A stretch of 64,000 nt of DNA, taken from NCBI GenBank assembly GCA_036850595.1, contig CM072155.1, positions 10,170,256-10,234,255 on the forward strand, written 5' to 3'. Position numbers and translations under genes: made by a program. Shown here piece by piece: positions 48,701 through 59,290 of the stretch. Each line of letters opens with the position of its first letter. The first letter of the stretch is position 1. Under the pieces are notes generated by a model that was not told the DNA's origin, made no database searches, and was given only the letters and a program-made list of their open reading frames with translations. The stretch is from Rhyacichthys aspro (lineage: Eukaryota > Chordata > Actinopteri > Gobiiformes > Rhyacichthyidae).

Positions 48701-51700
48701 AGAATAAAATCTCTCCCTAGATCTGTTTTACAAGGGCTACTACAAGATCTAAAAATGCTACTGCATGCAATTACCATCTGAATAAAAAACATAATTAAAC
48801 CTGAGTGTAATGTGTAATACAGAAATAAAAGTTTAAATGAATTTAGAGCCAAATGGACCTGAATAAACTGGCTATGTGCCCAAAACCACTTTAACGCTGC
48901 AGTTCACTTTTACAGCCTGTGTGATGACAAACGGACCTCAAGCTTTTATGATAAACGCTGTAATTATTAAAATTACTGCTGTATAATTTCACTGTACAAG
49001 TCTCTTTTAGTTTGATGTTTAAAAAGGCCTTCAATCAAACCCACAAAGCCACAATCACATTTAATAATTAGCTGACAAATCAATATTTAAAGCTATTGTT
49101 ATGAGGATTTTAAACCATTTCCTGTTAGGTTTACCTTTGAAAATACCTGAGTGTGCTCCTGGTATTATCTGCCGGTTTGAATTGTGAGACTTTTCTCGAT
49201 GTTGACGCAGATATCTCTCTCTGAGGCTGTACTTCTGGGGGTCCTTTGTCTCCTCACACTCAGGCTGCTTCCCTCTCTGTTTGAAAAAACCCTCTCCATT
49301 TCTGAAATTGTTTGAAAATACAAGCCAAAGTTCAGTTTTGTGCAAGAAATCTATGCAATAAACATGACAGATGTGGTAAAAAAAAAAAAGCTCTTCAAAC
49401 CTCTCACAAGTGCAACATTCACACATTTCATTGCCTTCCCCGAAAAAGCTGGCGCCGTAGAAACAGGTGATCTCCTCCCCGGGCGCGATGGGACGGATCA
49501 CCTCGACACAAGCCACGTTCTTCTCACTGGGGACGAACTGGGCGTGTGGTGAAAAGGGAGGGAAACACAGCAAAAGACAAAGAAAGAGGTGAGCAGACCC
49601 ATGGGACATATACACAGAAGCAGACAGATGGAGGGGCACTGTGTTTTAAAACAGAGCATCACAAATATCACAATAAAGCAGTGTAATGTAGTCTATATAT
49701 TTCATTAAATTTATTTTCCTTAATAACATCAGGGCGTTTGCCAATGTCAATTATTTGAATCATTGTTTTCATAGCCACAATATATTATTAATCCCTCAAA
49801 CAAATTCAACCAAAAACAAATTGGCAAGAGGATTACAAGGCCTTTAATCAATCAATTACAATTTTGGGTAACAGTCCAGTGAAAGTGTTTTGGTTTTTTT
49901 TGTAAATGTCCATCCCTAACCTTGTGCTGCAGCTGGATTCTCACAAGATTTAAGTGTTTACAAACTCACAAATATCCATCTTGAACTACTCCAAGCAAAG
50001 TATTCACGGCTGAACCATGGGTCAACGAGCCGGAGTGACAAATAATGTGGCAGCACTGACAGGTCTGGGTGTGTTTTAGGTTTGAAGATGTAGCGACTGT
50101 TTTACCTTAACAAATATAAACACGGCGCTGCTCTGATTGGATAAAACTGCGGCTGGTAAATTCAATCACAAACCAGTTATTAATTTAAAGAACCGCCCCT
50201 CTGCAAATGCTTTCTAGAGCCCTCCCAGATGATACTTTGTAATGTAGAAAAGCCCAACAAGGGACTGGAGTTGTAAATCAGCATTAGATATAAACTTGCT
50301 ACGTGGCACATCAGTTGCAGTTTTATATTTGGAACTATGTTTGACTGCATTGTCCCTGACAAATAAAAATAAAAATGACCATCTACTGTGGAGCAGTATA
50401 TCTCTGGCTTTATGTGGCATGTATGTCAATTATAAGTGGAGAAAATGAATAATAAGGTTGGCATGCCCAGCCTTATTTCAACATTTAACATACATACATT
50501 CAATAATGCATTTGAAAAGTACTCTGAATTACCTTGCAGTTTGGTTTGCAGTCTTCAGTCCAGGATTTTAGCACCATGAAACAAACACACAAAAACTTGG
50601 GTTAGTTTTAAACCGTAAAAATAAAGTCGAAAAGAGGTGAGGACAGAAAAATAAGTTCATCACCATTGACAATATTTCATTTGTAAAGGCTCAGAAGATA
50701 AGCTGATTAACTCCTGAACAATTATAATGATCCTGTCAGAACCTGCTGTGAGTTGCTCAACTCCTTTCAGAGCAAGGCACAGCAGAAAAAAAAAAACACT
50801 TTCTGAAAGAAGCAAATTGGCTCAGTGTCATCTGTAACGACCTCTATCTCTGATCATTTAATGAAATTAGCCTTCAGATAATTACACTACACAGGAAACG
50901 ACTTCTGATTTGAGTCTTTTTAGGATTCAACATTGATCCAAACACAAATTGTTGGTACATTTTGTTCAGTTCATTTATGATTCATTTACTTTGTATACAG
51001 CAATACTTAATTATAATTGAACAGGTTCATTTCCCGAAAGAGGGATCAATAAAGGCCTATCTTATCTCGTCTTATCTTAATTCTATTTGACTCAGAAGTT
51101 ATTTTTACTCAGTCAAAGAGGTCACACTCCTTTTTTTTTTTTTTATTACCATAATGATGTCTATTAAACTTGGGACAATAACTACTTTCAGGGTTTACCG
51201 TTTTAAGATATCACAAAACCACTATTAAAACCACTGTGACAAACTGGAGCTTTTAAATTATTAAAACAAATTGCTATTAGGTGAAAAGACTTTCAAGGGA
51301 CTAAGTTCATTTATTTGGAAGAACTGTAATAATAGACTGAAACATTTGCATTTGTGCTGTTTACTTGGGTATAAAGGAATTTAAAGTAGTCCAGTTTATT
51401 ACAATGGCACCAACAAACCGTGATATTTTTCCTTGAGGTTATCATACCATCAGAATTTCATACTGTCCCGTTCCTATTTGAAATATACTGCTTCTTCAGG
51501 CAAACTGTCTTCAAAATATCATTCCAGGTGTGTGACCTTCAGGCTTTTTAACTCCCTACCTCCCCAAAAGCCATAATAAGCTCTCACAGTTTCATTTTTC
51601 TACATCTCTGAGTGGAAGTCGCATTGTAAAAATGATCGAACTGACCGTGGTTGATGAAAGCCGCGGGGCCGAGCCACAGCTGTGCACAGCGTTTCCGTGT

Positions 51701-54700
51701 GGAGTACATAACGCTGAAGTCGTTGACTCCCGCTCGAAGCACGGCGCTGTCGGACGGACTCAGCTCCGCGATGCAGCCCAGCAACACCTCCACTCGCTCC
51801 CCGACATACCTGCACAGAAACCAGCCCAAAATCTCACTCTGAACACAACAGCATTTACTCATTAACTTACATGTAATTCCCTATAGATTCAGTTTTGGTT
51901 TTTTTTAATAAACAGGTTTGTTTTCACTGATGGCACTCACATTTGGCACAAAACATAAACATGTCAACAGTGCAGCTATTCGGGCTGAATCTCAATTAAT
52001 ACCATTTTAAAGTGAGTAAAACAAACTGCAGCATCCTTACAGGGTCAAAACTCAAACTTGAAAATTCTCAATGGGTTTACAGATTGAACTTAAGTTATAT
52101 TACAGAGTCTGAAACAAAAAGTAAACTTAAGTTCACAGCTACAAAACAGCAGAAATATAAAACACAATTCAAATTTTCAAGCACAGTCTACTTTATTTCC
52201 ACATTTTCCTGGTCACATCTTTGACTACTCTAAATTTCCAGGTTTTCCAGGCCTTCTAAGACAAATAGGGAACTCTGTGCTGAATTTCTTGCCATGACTG
52301 CAACTCTAAGAGAAGCAATATAAAACAATATAAAAAAGGGACATAGGGGGGCCTAAAGCAGCTAAAAATGTAACCTTCTCAAAATACAATGTTGCCAGTT
52401 CAATAAAGGGATTTCTCAGGACAACACACACTTTTTCTCCTAATTTGTGTCATATGAGATCCCTGACATAGTACAAAGTGTCAGAGCCATTCACCAAATT
52501 CCTGAATGAGTGATTACCAGTGTCGTGTTGAGGTTATCTTTGCTCCGTTCGTCTCAGAGGAATATCTGTCACAGGACTCCAGCTTCACTCCACTGTCCAA
52601 CAGGAAGGCGCTGAGGTAACGACAGACCTAAAGACAGGAGAGCGTTACATCAAGTGCTAGGAGACAAGTCCATTTATATTTATGTGGTCGGTGTAACCTC
52701 TTTTTTAACAGCCCACTTTAGAGAGTCATTTCTTTGCACTGATAACTATACTGCGATGGTAAATGTGCTTTTAGAAAATATCTACTGCAGTGTCACCCAC
52801 GTGTTGTCTCAGCAGCTCCTGCCGATGACTTCCCAAAGCGTTGAAGTAGTCCCCCGCCAGTTCTCCCTCCGTCAGAGCCTCGTACGTCGCGTCGAAGTCG
52901 TGCGTACGCTGAAACCGCAACAGGGTCTCCTTCAGGTTCCCCCATCGCCGTACCTCTGGCGGAGGACTAACAAAGAAAAAATGAACAATGAAAGCGCTGT
53001 ATGGTTTTATATTTCACATTTAATAGGTTTCTAATTTGCAATGTATGTGTTTTGAACATTCATTATGAATATCTATAGCTCATTGTTTCCAAACTATTTC
53101 AAAAGAGTTATTCAGCTACATTTTTACAGTGAAGGCAGAAAGTGTTTATCTCAAAATAGTGAGTGGAGGTGTTATTACTCCAAAACATCCCCAAATATGG
53201 GAAACTAAAGAGTAGTATGCAAAAAATGAAGCCTTACAAACAGTTCATGTCACGTTCATACTGTGAAGTGTGGTCATTTTTAAGATATATGTATGATTTT
53301 CATTAAAAATAAAATTAATGCTCACACAGTGTCCACCCCTCTTACACTACACCTATGGCCATCTATAGTAACATGGTCTGAGTGTATTTAAAAACCATAA
53401 GTTCTCAGACTCTTTTCACCCATTTTGACATGTTCAGGGCATCACAAGGAAGCTTTACTGTAAATGACTCGCAACGCAGAGGAAATGAATAGAGCTTGTT
53501 TATTAACCTGAGTGAAGCTGGCTTTTATCGGTTATAAGCACTAAAGCAGAAGAAAAAAGCTTTCTTTTCCTGGTGTAAAGTCTCAAAAACACTGGTGAGT
53601 GATACGCCAACAGGATTCAGAACTAACAGTCACTCTGTTTCTATGGTTAGTGTCTGGGCTATTTATTTATTTATTTATTTATAACTGCTTGTTTCCCTTT
53701 TCAGAGACACTCTTCACTTTTTAAAACGCTTAGTGCAGATGTAGCAGCAGGTTCAAAAAAAACAACTAACGTGTATCTCATAGCAAACAAAACCATACTA
53801 AATATTGAAAATGACAGATGATTTGAATGCTGCAGGTTGGGTTTATAAATTGTATTTAAATGCAGTGTCACTGTTTCAAATGTCTCATAACAGAGTGAAG
53901 TGACAAGAGAGTTAATGAAAACTGTAGTGGTGATATGTGTGGGCTGTGGGCCAAGGTATTTTATGTATTAAGTGTGACACAGGCCCTGTTTAAGCTCATA
54001 CAATTGCTTATTTGTCCTACAGCGAGGGAAAGTCGTATTGTTAAGTGTCCAATAACCTAATACATAATTGTCTTGTGTGTCGAGTGGAGACTGTGTGATC
54101 ATGTGAACACACCCAAATCTGTCTTTACTTATGCTTACACATGACTTTAACATGTGTTTACGAACCTGGGTGGAGCTACACTAACAGTGACAGTACTATA
54201 TTGTCTCTTGGGTCAACTGCAGAGAGCTAAAGTGCGCTGTGAATAAACATAGAAGTAGCTAACACACTTTGAGCTAGGGTGCCCGAAATGTAAAAGAAAA
54301 CTCTCACTGGTGTTTATTCTAGTAGTAGATACAGTAAAGCCAAAATACCAGCAGCCTGACAAGGAAATGTTGTCACTTCTGGGCAATAAAAATACAATAC
54401 AAAAAAGTAAATGGAAATAGCAAGTGTAACAAGTTCTACAAAAAGCAGGAGTGGATCTTTTGTAATCTTAACCACACATTTTCATCAACAATGCTCCACA
54501 AGTCCATTTCTCAACACTTCATGGTACTTATGCACAAAATCAGCTTGAACTGTCATGTCTAAAATAAAGTTGTTAGTCTCTAAAGGGGTTCAGCAACAAC
54601 ACAACCTCAGCAAAAAAAATGCAGGCTAATAATTAACAGTGTGTCTTGCATACTACTAAAATTTACTGTTGCATACAATGGAACAGCTGACATATGTCAA

Positions 54701-55062
54701 GGAGATGTGTATAATTCAATCCTGTATTATCACTTTTATAAATAGAAGGGGTAAGATACCGATAAAACAAAAGTTCTATGTTTAATTGACTCGCTTATAA
54801 ATGTGATAATAGATAATTAGGGTGTTTCAAATAGAAACAGACTTATTAAGGGGAGATATGAGGGGTTTTCACAGAGTTATGACAGGGAGTAAACACAGGT
54901 GGGCAGGGTGAGTGCTGGTGAAAGTGACACAGGTTGAATGGCGCTTTACCTGATGTTCATTTTGTGGGTGCTGAAGCCCAGCAGCGGGTCCAGCACCAGA
55001 CTGGTGGCCAGGTCATCCGTCTCACACAGCTCCCTCACACTCATTCTAGTGCAGCCGTCCAT
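40663..55062 (-). CDS. kmt5c: Histone H4-K20 methyltransferase, KMT5C/SUV420H2-like, with giant C-terminal exon (whole gene, 8 coding exons)
   Basis: Catalyses di-/trimethylation of histone H4 Lys20 from S-adenosylmethionine in the nucleus (family knowledge). Joined exons: 55062-54950, 52966-52801, 52627-52518, 51809-51646, 50552-50533, 49537-49401, 49301-49135, 45731-40663. All junctions are GT-AG and in phase, giving 1,981 residues. Residues 8-37 match the family N-terminus ([16 protein letters not shown]). SET motifs are [11 protein letters not shown] (159-169), the junction-spanning INHDC (182-186), CFYG (216-219) and zinc-type CECCTC (230-235). KMT5C rather than KMT5B is indicated by the short N-terminus, ETNGAKI, CKPNCKFVP and EITCFYG. 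Mammalian KMT5C is about 460 residues and KMT5B about 885. The extra length is almost all in the last exon, which still ends in a family-like tail (PKRVRLVV...DLDL). Confidence 0.88.
45732..49134 (-). other. kmt5c: kmt5c intron 7
   Basis: 3.4 kb, AT-rich. Contains a fragment at 48570-48665 of the fish repeat seen at 3.0 and 9.7 kb ('gagccaccaattcacctgaa'). No nested gene was recognised. Confidence 0.7.
48570..48665 (+). repeat. Teleost interspersed repeat fragment
   Basis: 'tggagccaccaattcacctg' then 'aacatgcatgtctttgtacg' matches the recurrent fish repeat phrase ('...gtcaccaattaacctaacatgcatgtctttgg...'). It continues the same element as at 2975-3055. Confidence 0.65.
49135..49301 (-). CDS. 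kmt5c: kmt5c coding exon 7 (linker), with tandem alternative donors
   Basis: Acceptor tttcag at 49303-49302. Completes Arg237 and encodes residues 238-292 with [16 protein letters not shown], the counterpart of the family's 'KY.LRET.rRL' segment. Two in-phase donors 12 nt apart are possible: after 49135 (AAAG|gtaaac, preferred) or after 49147 (TCAG|gtattt). They include or skip four residues (GIFK). Confidence 0.82.
49401..49537 (-). CDS. kmt5c: kmt5c coding exon 6 (end of SET and post-SET)
   Basis: Acceptor gcccag, donor GAGAG|gtttga. Encodes residues 192-236: [23 protein letters not shown] with the SET tyrosine (Tyr218), FFGEGNE, and the post-SET cysteines 230/232/235 expected to hold zinc. 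It is the most family-like exon after exon 4. Confidence 0.92.
50533..50552 (-). CDS. kmt5c: kmt5c coding exon 5: 20-nt micro-exon
   Basis: Between 'ctgaag' and 'gtaatt' lie exactly 20 bases, which complete Asp185 and encode CKPNCK (186-191). They join exon 4 (INH) to exon 6 (FVPSEK) with no gap against the family. Without it the frame breaks and the SET NHDC...PNC motif is lost, so it must be constitutive for an active enzyme. Intron sizes are about 1.1 kb upstream and 1.0 kb downstream. Confidence 0.9.
51025..51080 (+). mobile_element. LINE 3'-tail relic in kmt5c intron 4
   Basis: 'ttcccgaaagagggatcaat' + 'aaaggcctatcttatctcgt' mirrors the 3' end of fish LINEs ('...tttccctcgggatcaataaagtatctatctatc'). 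The upstream body is not recognisable. It lies antisense to kmt5c. Confidence 0.55.
51646..51809 (-). CDS. kmt5c: kmt5c coding exon 4 (SET core)
   Basis: Acceptor ctgtgcag, donor CACG|gtcagt. Encodes residues 130-184, including [19 protein letters not shown] and [12 protein letters not shown]. The SET motif NHD/C is interrupted here and continues in the 20-nt exon. Residue 158 is Val where the family has Glu (GVND instead of GEND). This exon's GC content is well above the gene's introns. Confidence 0.92.
52518..52627 (-). CDS. kmt5c: kmt5c coding exon 3
   Basis: Acceptor ctttag, donor CACTG|gtaatc. Encodes residues 94-129 ([13 protein letters not shown]...[16 protein letters not shown]) plus two bases of Trp130. 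ETNGAKI.ST is the KMT5C-type version of this SET start. Confidence 0.87.
52801..52966 (-). CDS. kmt5c: kmt5c coding exon 2
   Basis: Acceptor ttgttag, donor CAC|gtgggt. Completes Ser38 and encodes residues 39-93, ending in LLRQH. This is the helical N-terminal domain that packs against SET in SUV4-20 enzymes. The length and pattern ([18 protein letters not shown]) parallel the KMT5C region around 'AAYRALTLGG'. Confidence 0.85.
53661..53683. repeat. (TTTA)n microsatellite
   Basis: Six near-perfect 'attt' units inside kmt5c intron 1. Confidence 0.95.
54950..55062 (-). CDS. kmt5c: kmt5c coding exon 1
   Basis: Starts at ATG (55062-55060) and encodes residues 1-37 plus two bases (AG|gtaaag). A downstream in-frame Met (residue 7, [11 protein letters not shown]) is an alternative start. 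The first ATG is chosen because it is upstream-most in the exon; family members carry a similarly short leader. The exon's acceptor is probably ttgcag at 55083, leaving a 20-nt 5'UTR portion. Confidence 0.87.
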
Positions 55063-55494
55063 CGCCTCCCACCATCAGCATGCTGCAACCACAAGGCTCC
55101 GGTCAAAGTAACGCTACGACAACATCCACAGCAGCCTCCATCACTGACTGTTTTACACCGCAGCGTACTGTAAACACCGCAGCGTTAGCATCACAGTTAT
55201 ACACTTACAACAGCCTTCATTAGACAAAATAAAAAGTTCAATTATGCTTATGATTAGGCGCCCGTGAAATGCTAGATCCGTGTGATAATATTAAGAGTAC
55301 ATCATGTACAAAGCGTGTTAGCTCGCTGGGAAAATGCAGCAGGTTAACAGCTGAGGGGAATGCTAACATGAATGTAACTAGCATTTAGCATTCTGCAGCT
55401 AGCTAACGGTTTGTAGTTAGCTAGATCCGCTTTTTACCGCAAACTCACAAAGAAATTCAAAACAATATGAGTACATATTTGTTCTCCGACATAC

Positions 55495-55640
55495 CTGGGA
55501 GTCTTTTATAGCCAACAAAGGTATCGTCAAAGAGACAGCTGATTGCAAGCCCCTTGCTTGCAGCGGTTTCCTTCGTCTCGCACTGGGGTTAGCCTAGCCG
55601 CATACCAGCTAGCTCCCCGCCGTGTTGCTGCAGCCAGGAA
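55495..55640 (-). other. kmt5c: Probable non-coding first exon of kmt5c
   Basis: A strong donor, CCCAG|gtatgt, lies at 55494-55493 on the minus strand, 430 nt upstream of the coding exon and inside a CpG-containing stretch ('tcgtctcgcactggggttag', 'ctccccgccgtgttgctgca'). The 5' boundary is not visible from sequence. The limit given is approximate. Confidence 0.45.
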
Positions 55641-55975
55641 AATGGAGTCTCCTCTCCTCCACACACCTCAGGAATTTGTCGATTTGCACCTACTACAAAT
55701 GCCGGTTTACATGACAAAATGCATAACCCTGCATCCGAGAAGACACACTAGCTTTAAACTTGCCGTCAAATGCAATACACAGCGTTAATTAGCTTCGCAC
55801 AAGGCTTGCTGCTATCAAAAGTTGATAAGCGACGTCCGCTTCAACCGAACTACAGCAGGACACGCCTCCGTGGTCTGCTATTCGCTTTGGTCAAGGTCAA
55901 TTTTGTAGCATAAACAAGGTAGTAGTGTGTGTTGAGGGCTCGGATTGGCAAAACATCTCATAGGCGGGGTTAACA
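55640..55975 (-). promoter_or_regulatory. kmt5c: Probable kmt5c promoter region
   Basis: Upstream of the inferred first exon are, on the minus strand, a CCAAT box (55939-55935) and a GC-box-like CCCCGCC (55970-55964). CpGs are scattered ('taagcgacgtccgcttcaac'). No TATA box is evident, as is usual for a broadly expressed chromatin gene. No divergent plus-strand gene could be supported. Confidence 0.35.
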
Positions 55976-55979
55976 AGGG

Positions 55980-57540
55980 GAAAGCCGTGTTTATACGGAG
56001 CAGAGGTGAGGGTTTCTCCCATATTACATCCCAATGCAGCGGCCTCTGTTTAGTGTCGCAACCACAGTCCACAGCCTCCAACGCATCACTGACAAATACC
56101 GCCAACAGGCTCTAAAACAGGAAGGCCTCACTCAGAGTGTGATATTATCTGTGTTACTAACAGGGTGTTTCCTTTTTTCCACATTTTTCCACATGTTGAT
56201 CTGTGTCTTCTACCAGGGGCTCATTGTCACTCTTTGTACAAAGTGTTTATCAGTGTGAAAAACTGCAATCCCAAAGAAAGCACAAAGTCACAGCTAAATA
56301 TTGTCTATAATAAAATTTACTGTAATCGGGTGCCTCTAAACAGATAGTATAAGGCTATTAAAGCATGACAAATATAGGCTTAATAAATAATAACACTGTG
56401 TAAATGTGTGGGCATGTATCTCCTAATAATGAGTCACCTCTGCTTCACACTAGTATGAAACATCCATATGCACTCATTTTCATCATTGCTTTTTGACATT
56501 AATTCCAGAGCTCCAGACTAGGGTGATGACCTCTAAGCTGGCTAAGGCTATAGGAGTGTATTTATTTGTTATCTTCTCTGTAACTCGCCTTTATGCAGCA
56601 GATAATTCCAAATCCATCTGCCATCTCCTGTTCGATGCTCATTTTCATTCATTATACCTTATGTATATATGTTTATTTTCTGCTTTCTTGTTGATAAGAG
56701 TGACATAAGGAGGTCTTGGGTGGACATGGACTGGATAAAGACTGTAACCCTCCCCTCCTGTAAATCAATCCCCAGGAGTGCTTGCTCCTGCATATTTCAG
56801 TGAGTGTCAAGGCAATAGCTCCTCAAGACAAACCCCCAGGGGCCTAAAGGGCAAACCGCAGATCTCTCTCCTGTCTCTGTTATAAACAAACAGCCCACAG
56901 CCTTTTAACCAGACTCCACTCTATCTTTAACTAATCTGACAGCTTGTTATAATGCCAAGATGTTCTCTTGAGTGTAAGGTATGTAAATGGTATGTTTAGG
57001 GCAAAAACAGTAGGCTATGTACTTCCTTTTGAGGATTTCACGGTGAGAGAGGCCCGATTCATAACTCGAATGTGATTTATGAGCTGAAAGAAAGTGACGC
57101 TTCAGTGGAGCATGTCATAAATCTCCACAAAGTCACCGGATCTGAATGAAGCAGGAAGAAAAAGCCGCATATCTGTCACTTTACACCTATTAATGAGGTA
57201 ATAGTATAGTTCCTGTCATTTTAATTGAGTTATGTCATGATCTACCCATAAGCATTGGGGTTTGACAATATTTGTGAAAGTGTTTTATATTTTTTTCAAA
57301 TTTTAGTTATGATCAGAGTTTATTGAGACTAAGACCAAGACCAGTGTAAGATACAGAGAAAGAGATATCCCAGGGATGTCAAGTTTAAATATAAGCAATT
57401 TTCAGTCGACTGACCCGATTTCTAGTCATACAGCAATTTTAGCTTCGTGGTGTGTTCTTGTAGGTAATAGTAATAAGTAGCTTAGGAGACAATGCTATTT
57501 CTCACGATTAAAAAAGACACAAGACAAAATGTACAAAATT
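55980..57540. other. Intergenic; no gene recognised
   Basis: AT-rich sequence between the kmt5c promoter and the presumed end of the right-hand gene's 3'UTR. Open plus-strand frames at 56.0-56.7 kb are short, hydrophobic and not family-like. Confidence 0.5.
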
Positions 57541-58344
57541 TTCTCGGTTTATTTCTACTTTGTAACAGAGACAGTTTGTGAATTGAAAACAATAAAATAC
57601 AAAGCAGAAATACTGTTCATTTCTGGTTTTGTATTGTCGTCTTTCTTAGTTACAATAATATTATCGTATTCTACCCAGCGACAGTGCGTGGTGTATCCCT
57701 GATTGGTTAAAAAAATCCTACACTAGTTAAGCCTTAAATTTATTAGTAAAAACAAAACAAACAGAGAGTGATAAGAGGTAATATGACGACGGTATAGAGC
57801 TTGTTTAAAAATGTCCATAGGATTCGTTTGTACAGCGATGAAAATGGGAATGAAAGCGTCCTAAACTTGGACCGTTTCTGACATTTACAATATTTTTCCA
57901 ACTTTATATTTTAGCTGCGGAGACACAATTTTATTCAGTGAAAGTCCCTCCAAAAAACTATGTTACTCTACTATGTTTTAATGCCATACATTCTGTACAT
58001 TGTAAGCTTTCGATAAGAGCCTTTATCCCACAAATAAAAGTGAGACAAAGTAATAGAAATAGCTTCTTGTCCCTAAAGCGTAGCATAAACTTTTTTACAT
58101 TTGTTTGGTAAAAGATGGTGGGTTAGATCAGTCTGTGTGCATTTAAAATATAAAGAAAATTACATACATTTGATTTAAATTCACTTCCTGAGTTACTGGA
58201 TGTGAGTTTACCACACGATAGCACACACTAGAGTAAGATGTTTTTGAGCTGCGTGAACGTGACACAGGTTTATGTCAACATAGTGGCTATATTATCGATA
58301 CTGTCTTGTGTGGACTCAGTTTAAGTTGAAGAAAAAGCAATTTT

Positions 58345-58500
58345 TTTGCCTATTTTTGGCCTTTTTCTATTTGATAGAGACAGTACATTGACAGGACAAA
58401 GGGTGAAAGAGGGGAATGACATCAAGCATATGACCCAAGCCAGAATCGAACACGGGTCTCTCGATGTGGTATATACTATATGAGCCACACAGGTGCCCTG
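58345..58500 (-). mobile_element. tRNA-derived SINE (fish type)
   Basis: On the minus strand it opens GGGCACCTGTGTGGCTCATA. It has a pol III B box (GTTCGATTC, within 'cgtgttcgattctggc'), continues 'gtcattcccctctttcaccc' and ends 'aaaaaggccaaaaataggca'. This is the order of a SINE common in perch-like fish (tRNA head, 'atgtcattccccctctctc', 'aataaaggccaaaaa'). It lies in sense orientation within the presumed 3'UTR. Confidence 0.85.
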
Positions 58501-58599
58501 AAAAAGCACATTTTAAACAAAAAGTTCAATCCCTAAATCAATCAACACAAGGATGAGTACTGCACTACAGTTACCCAAAATAACAGCCGCCTAATCATA

Positions 58600-58935
58600 G
58601 CGTTGTAGTCAAGACCAGGTCATGTCCAAGACCAGAGCGTTTCAAGACCAAGACTTTCTGCTATTGAGACCAAGTCAAGACCGAATCAAGACCTGAACCA
58701 GTGTATAATACACTGTGTAGATGGAAGAAAACAAATAAAAAATCAAAAAGTCCAGTCTTAGACCAAGTCCAGACTGATGGAGGTTAGTGTTTGATGGAGG
58801 AAGCAGATTTTTAATCGAAGATTAAATGGATGTTTTCATTCAATCCCAAGAATAGACAAGTTGTGGACCAAGACCTTTACAAAACAGTCTTCAGATTGGT
58901 CTCAAGACCAGGACCGGACTCAATTACTACACTAG
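58600..58935. repeat. GACCAAGACC-rich interspersed repeat
   Basis: Contains many copies of 'agaccaag/caagacc' words and closes with 'aggaccggactcaattacta', which resembles a fish repeat whose end reads '...gaccggactcgagtactac'. The same word occurs at 57330-57345 and inside the 27-bp inverted repeat at 11.3 kb. Confidence 0.65.
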
Positions 58936-59276
58936 TACTTCTAAACAGATATTTATTTGTTCAGAAAAGACTTGGATTTAAAATGTGCTTTTGTTCCCAG
59001 ACACTGACCCACTACTCACTATGAACAAGTACCACAAAAGTCCCCAGAATATCACTTAAACCAATAAAAACGTGGTGAATATTAGTCAAATCTGGCCGAC
59101 TTTATTTGATTTATCAAGGCATAGACGGGAAGCAGAGATATATGACTGTGTTCAGACTCTGTTTAGCTTAATATCTACTGAATATCCCATCAAGAAAACC
59201 TGCTTTATCAGACAGAGTTGACAAATGAGGCAAATAAACTCAGGCACGCTAAACACTGATCTTGAACGTGTTTTTT

Positions 59277-59290
59277 TGTGTGTGTGTGTG
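59277..59290. repeat. (TG)n microsatellite
   Basis: Seven uninterrupted TG units following a T-run. Confidence 0.9.

Noticed and set aside
40663..55062. Assignment to KMT5B (SUV420H1)
   Set aside because: No long N-terminal extension before the [11 protein letters not shown] block, and diagnostic positions (ETNGAKI, RAG, CKPNCKFVP, EITCFYG) follow KMT5C.
55543..55788. Divergent plus-strand gene sharing the kmt5c promoter
   Set aside because: The frame is short, has no recognisable family, and lacks a clear donor. It overlaps the inferred 5' exon and promoter of kmt5c.
58435..58500. tRNA gene on the minus strand
   Set aside because: Has a good B box, but the arms do not form a full cloverleaf, and the sequence continues into a SINE body. 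It is the head of a retroposon.
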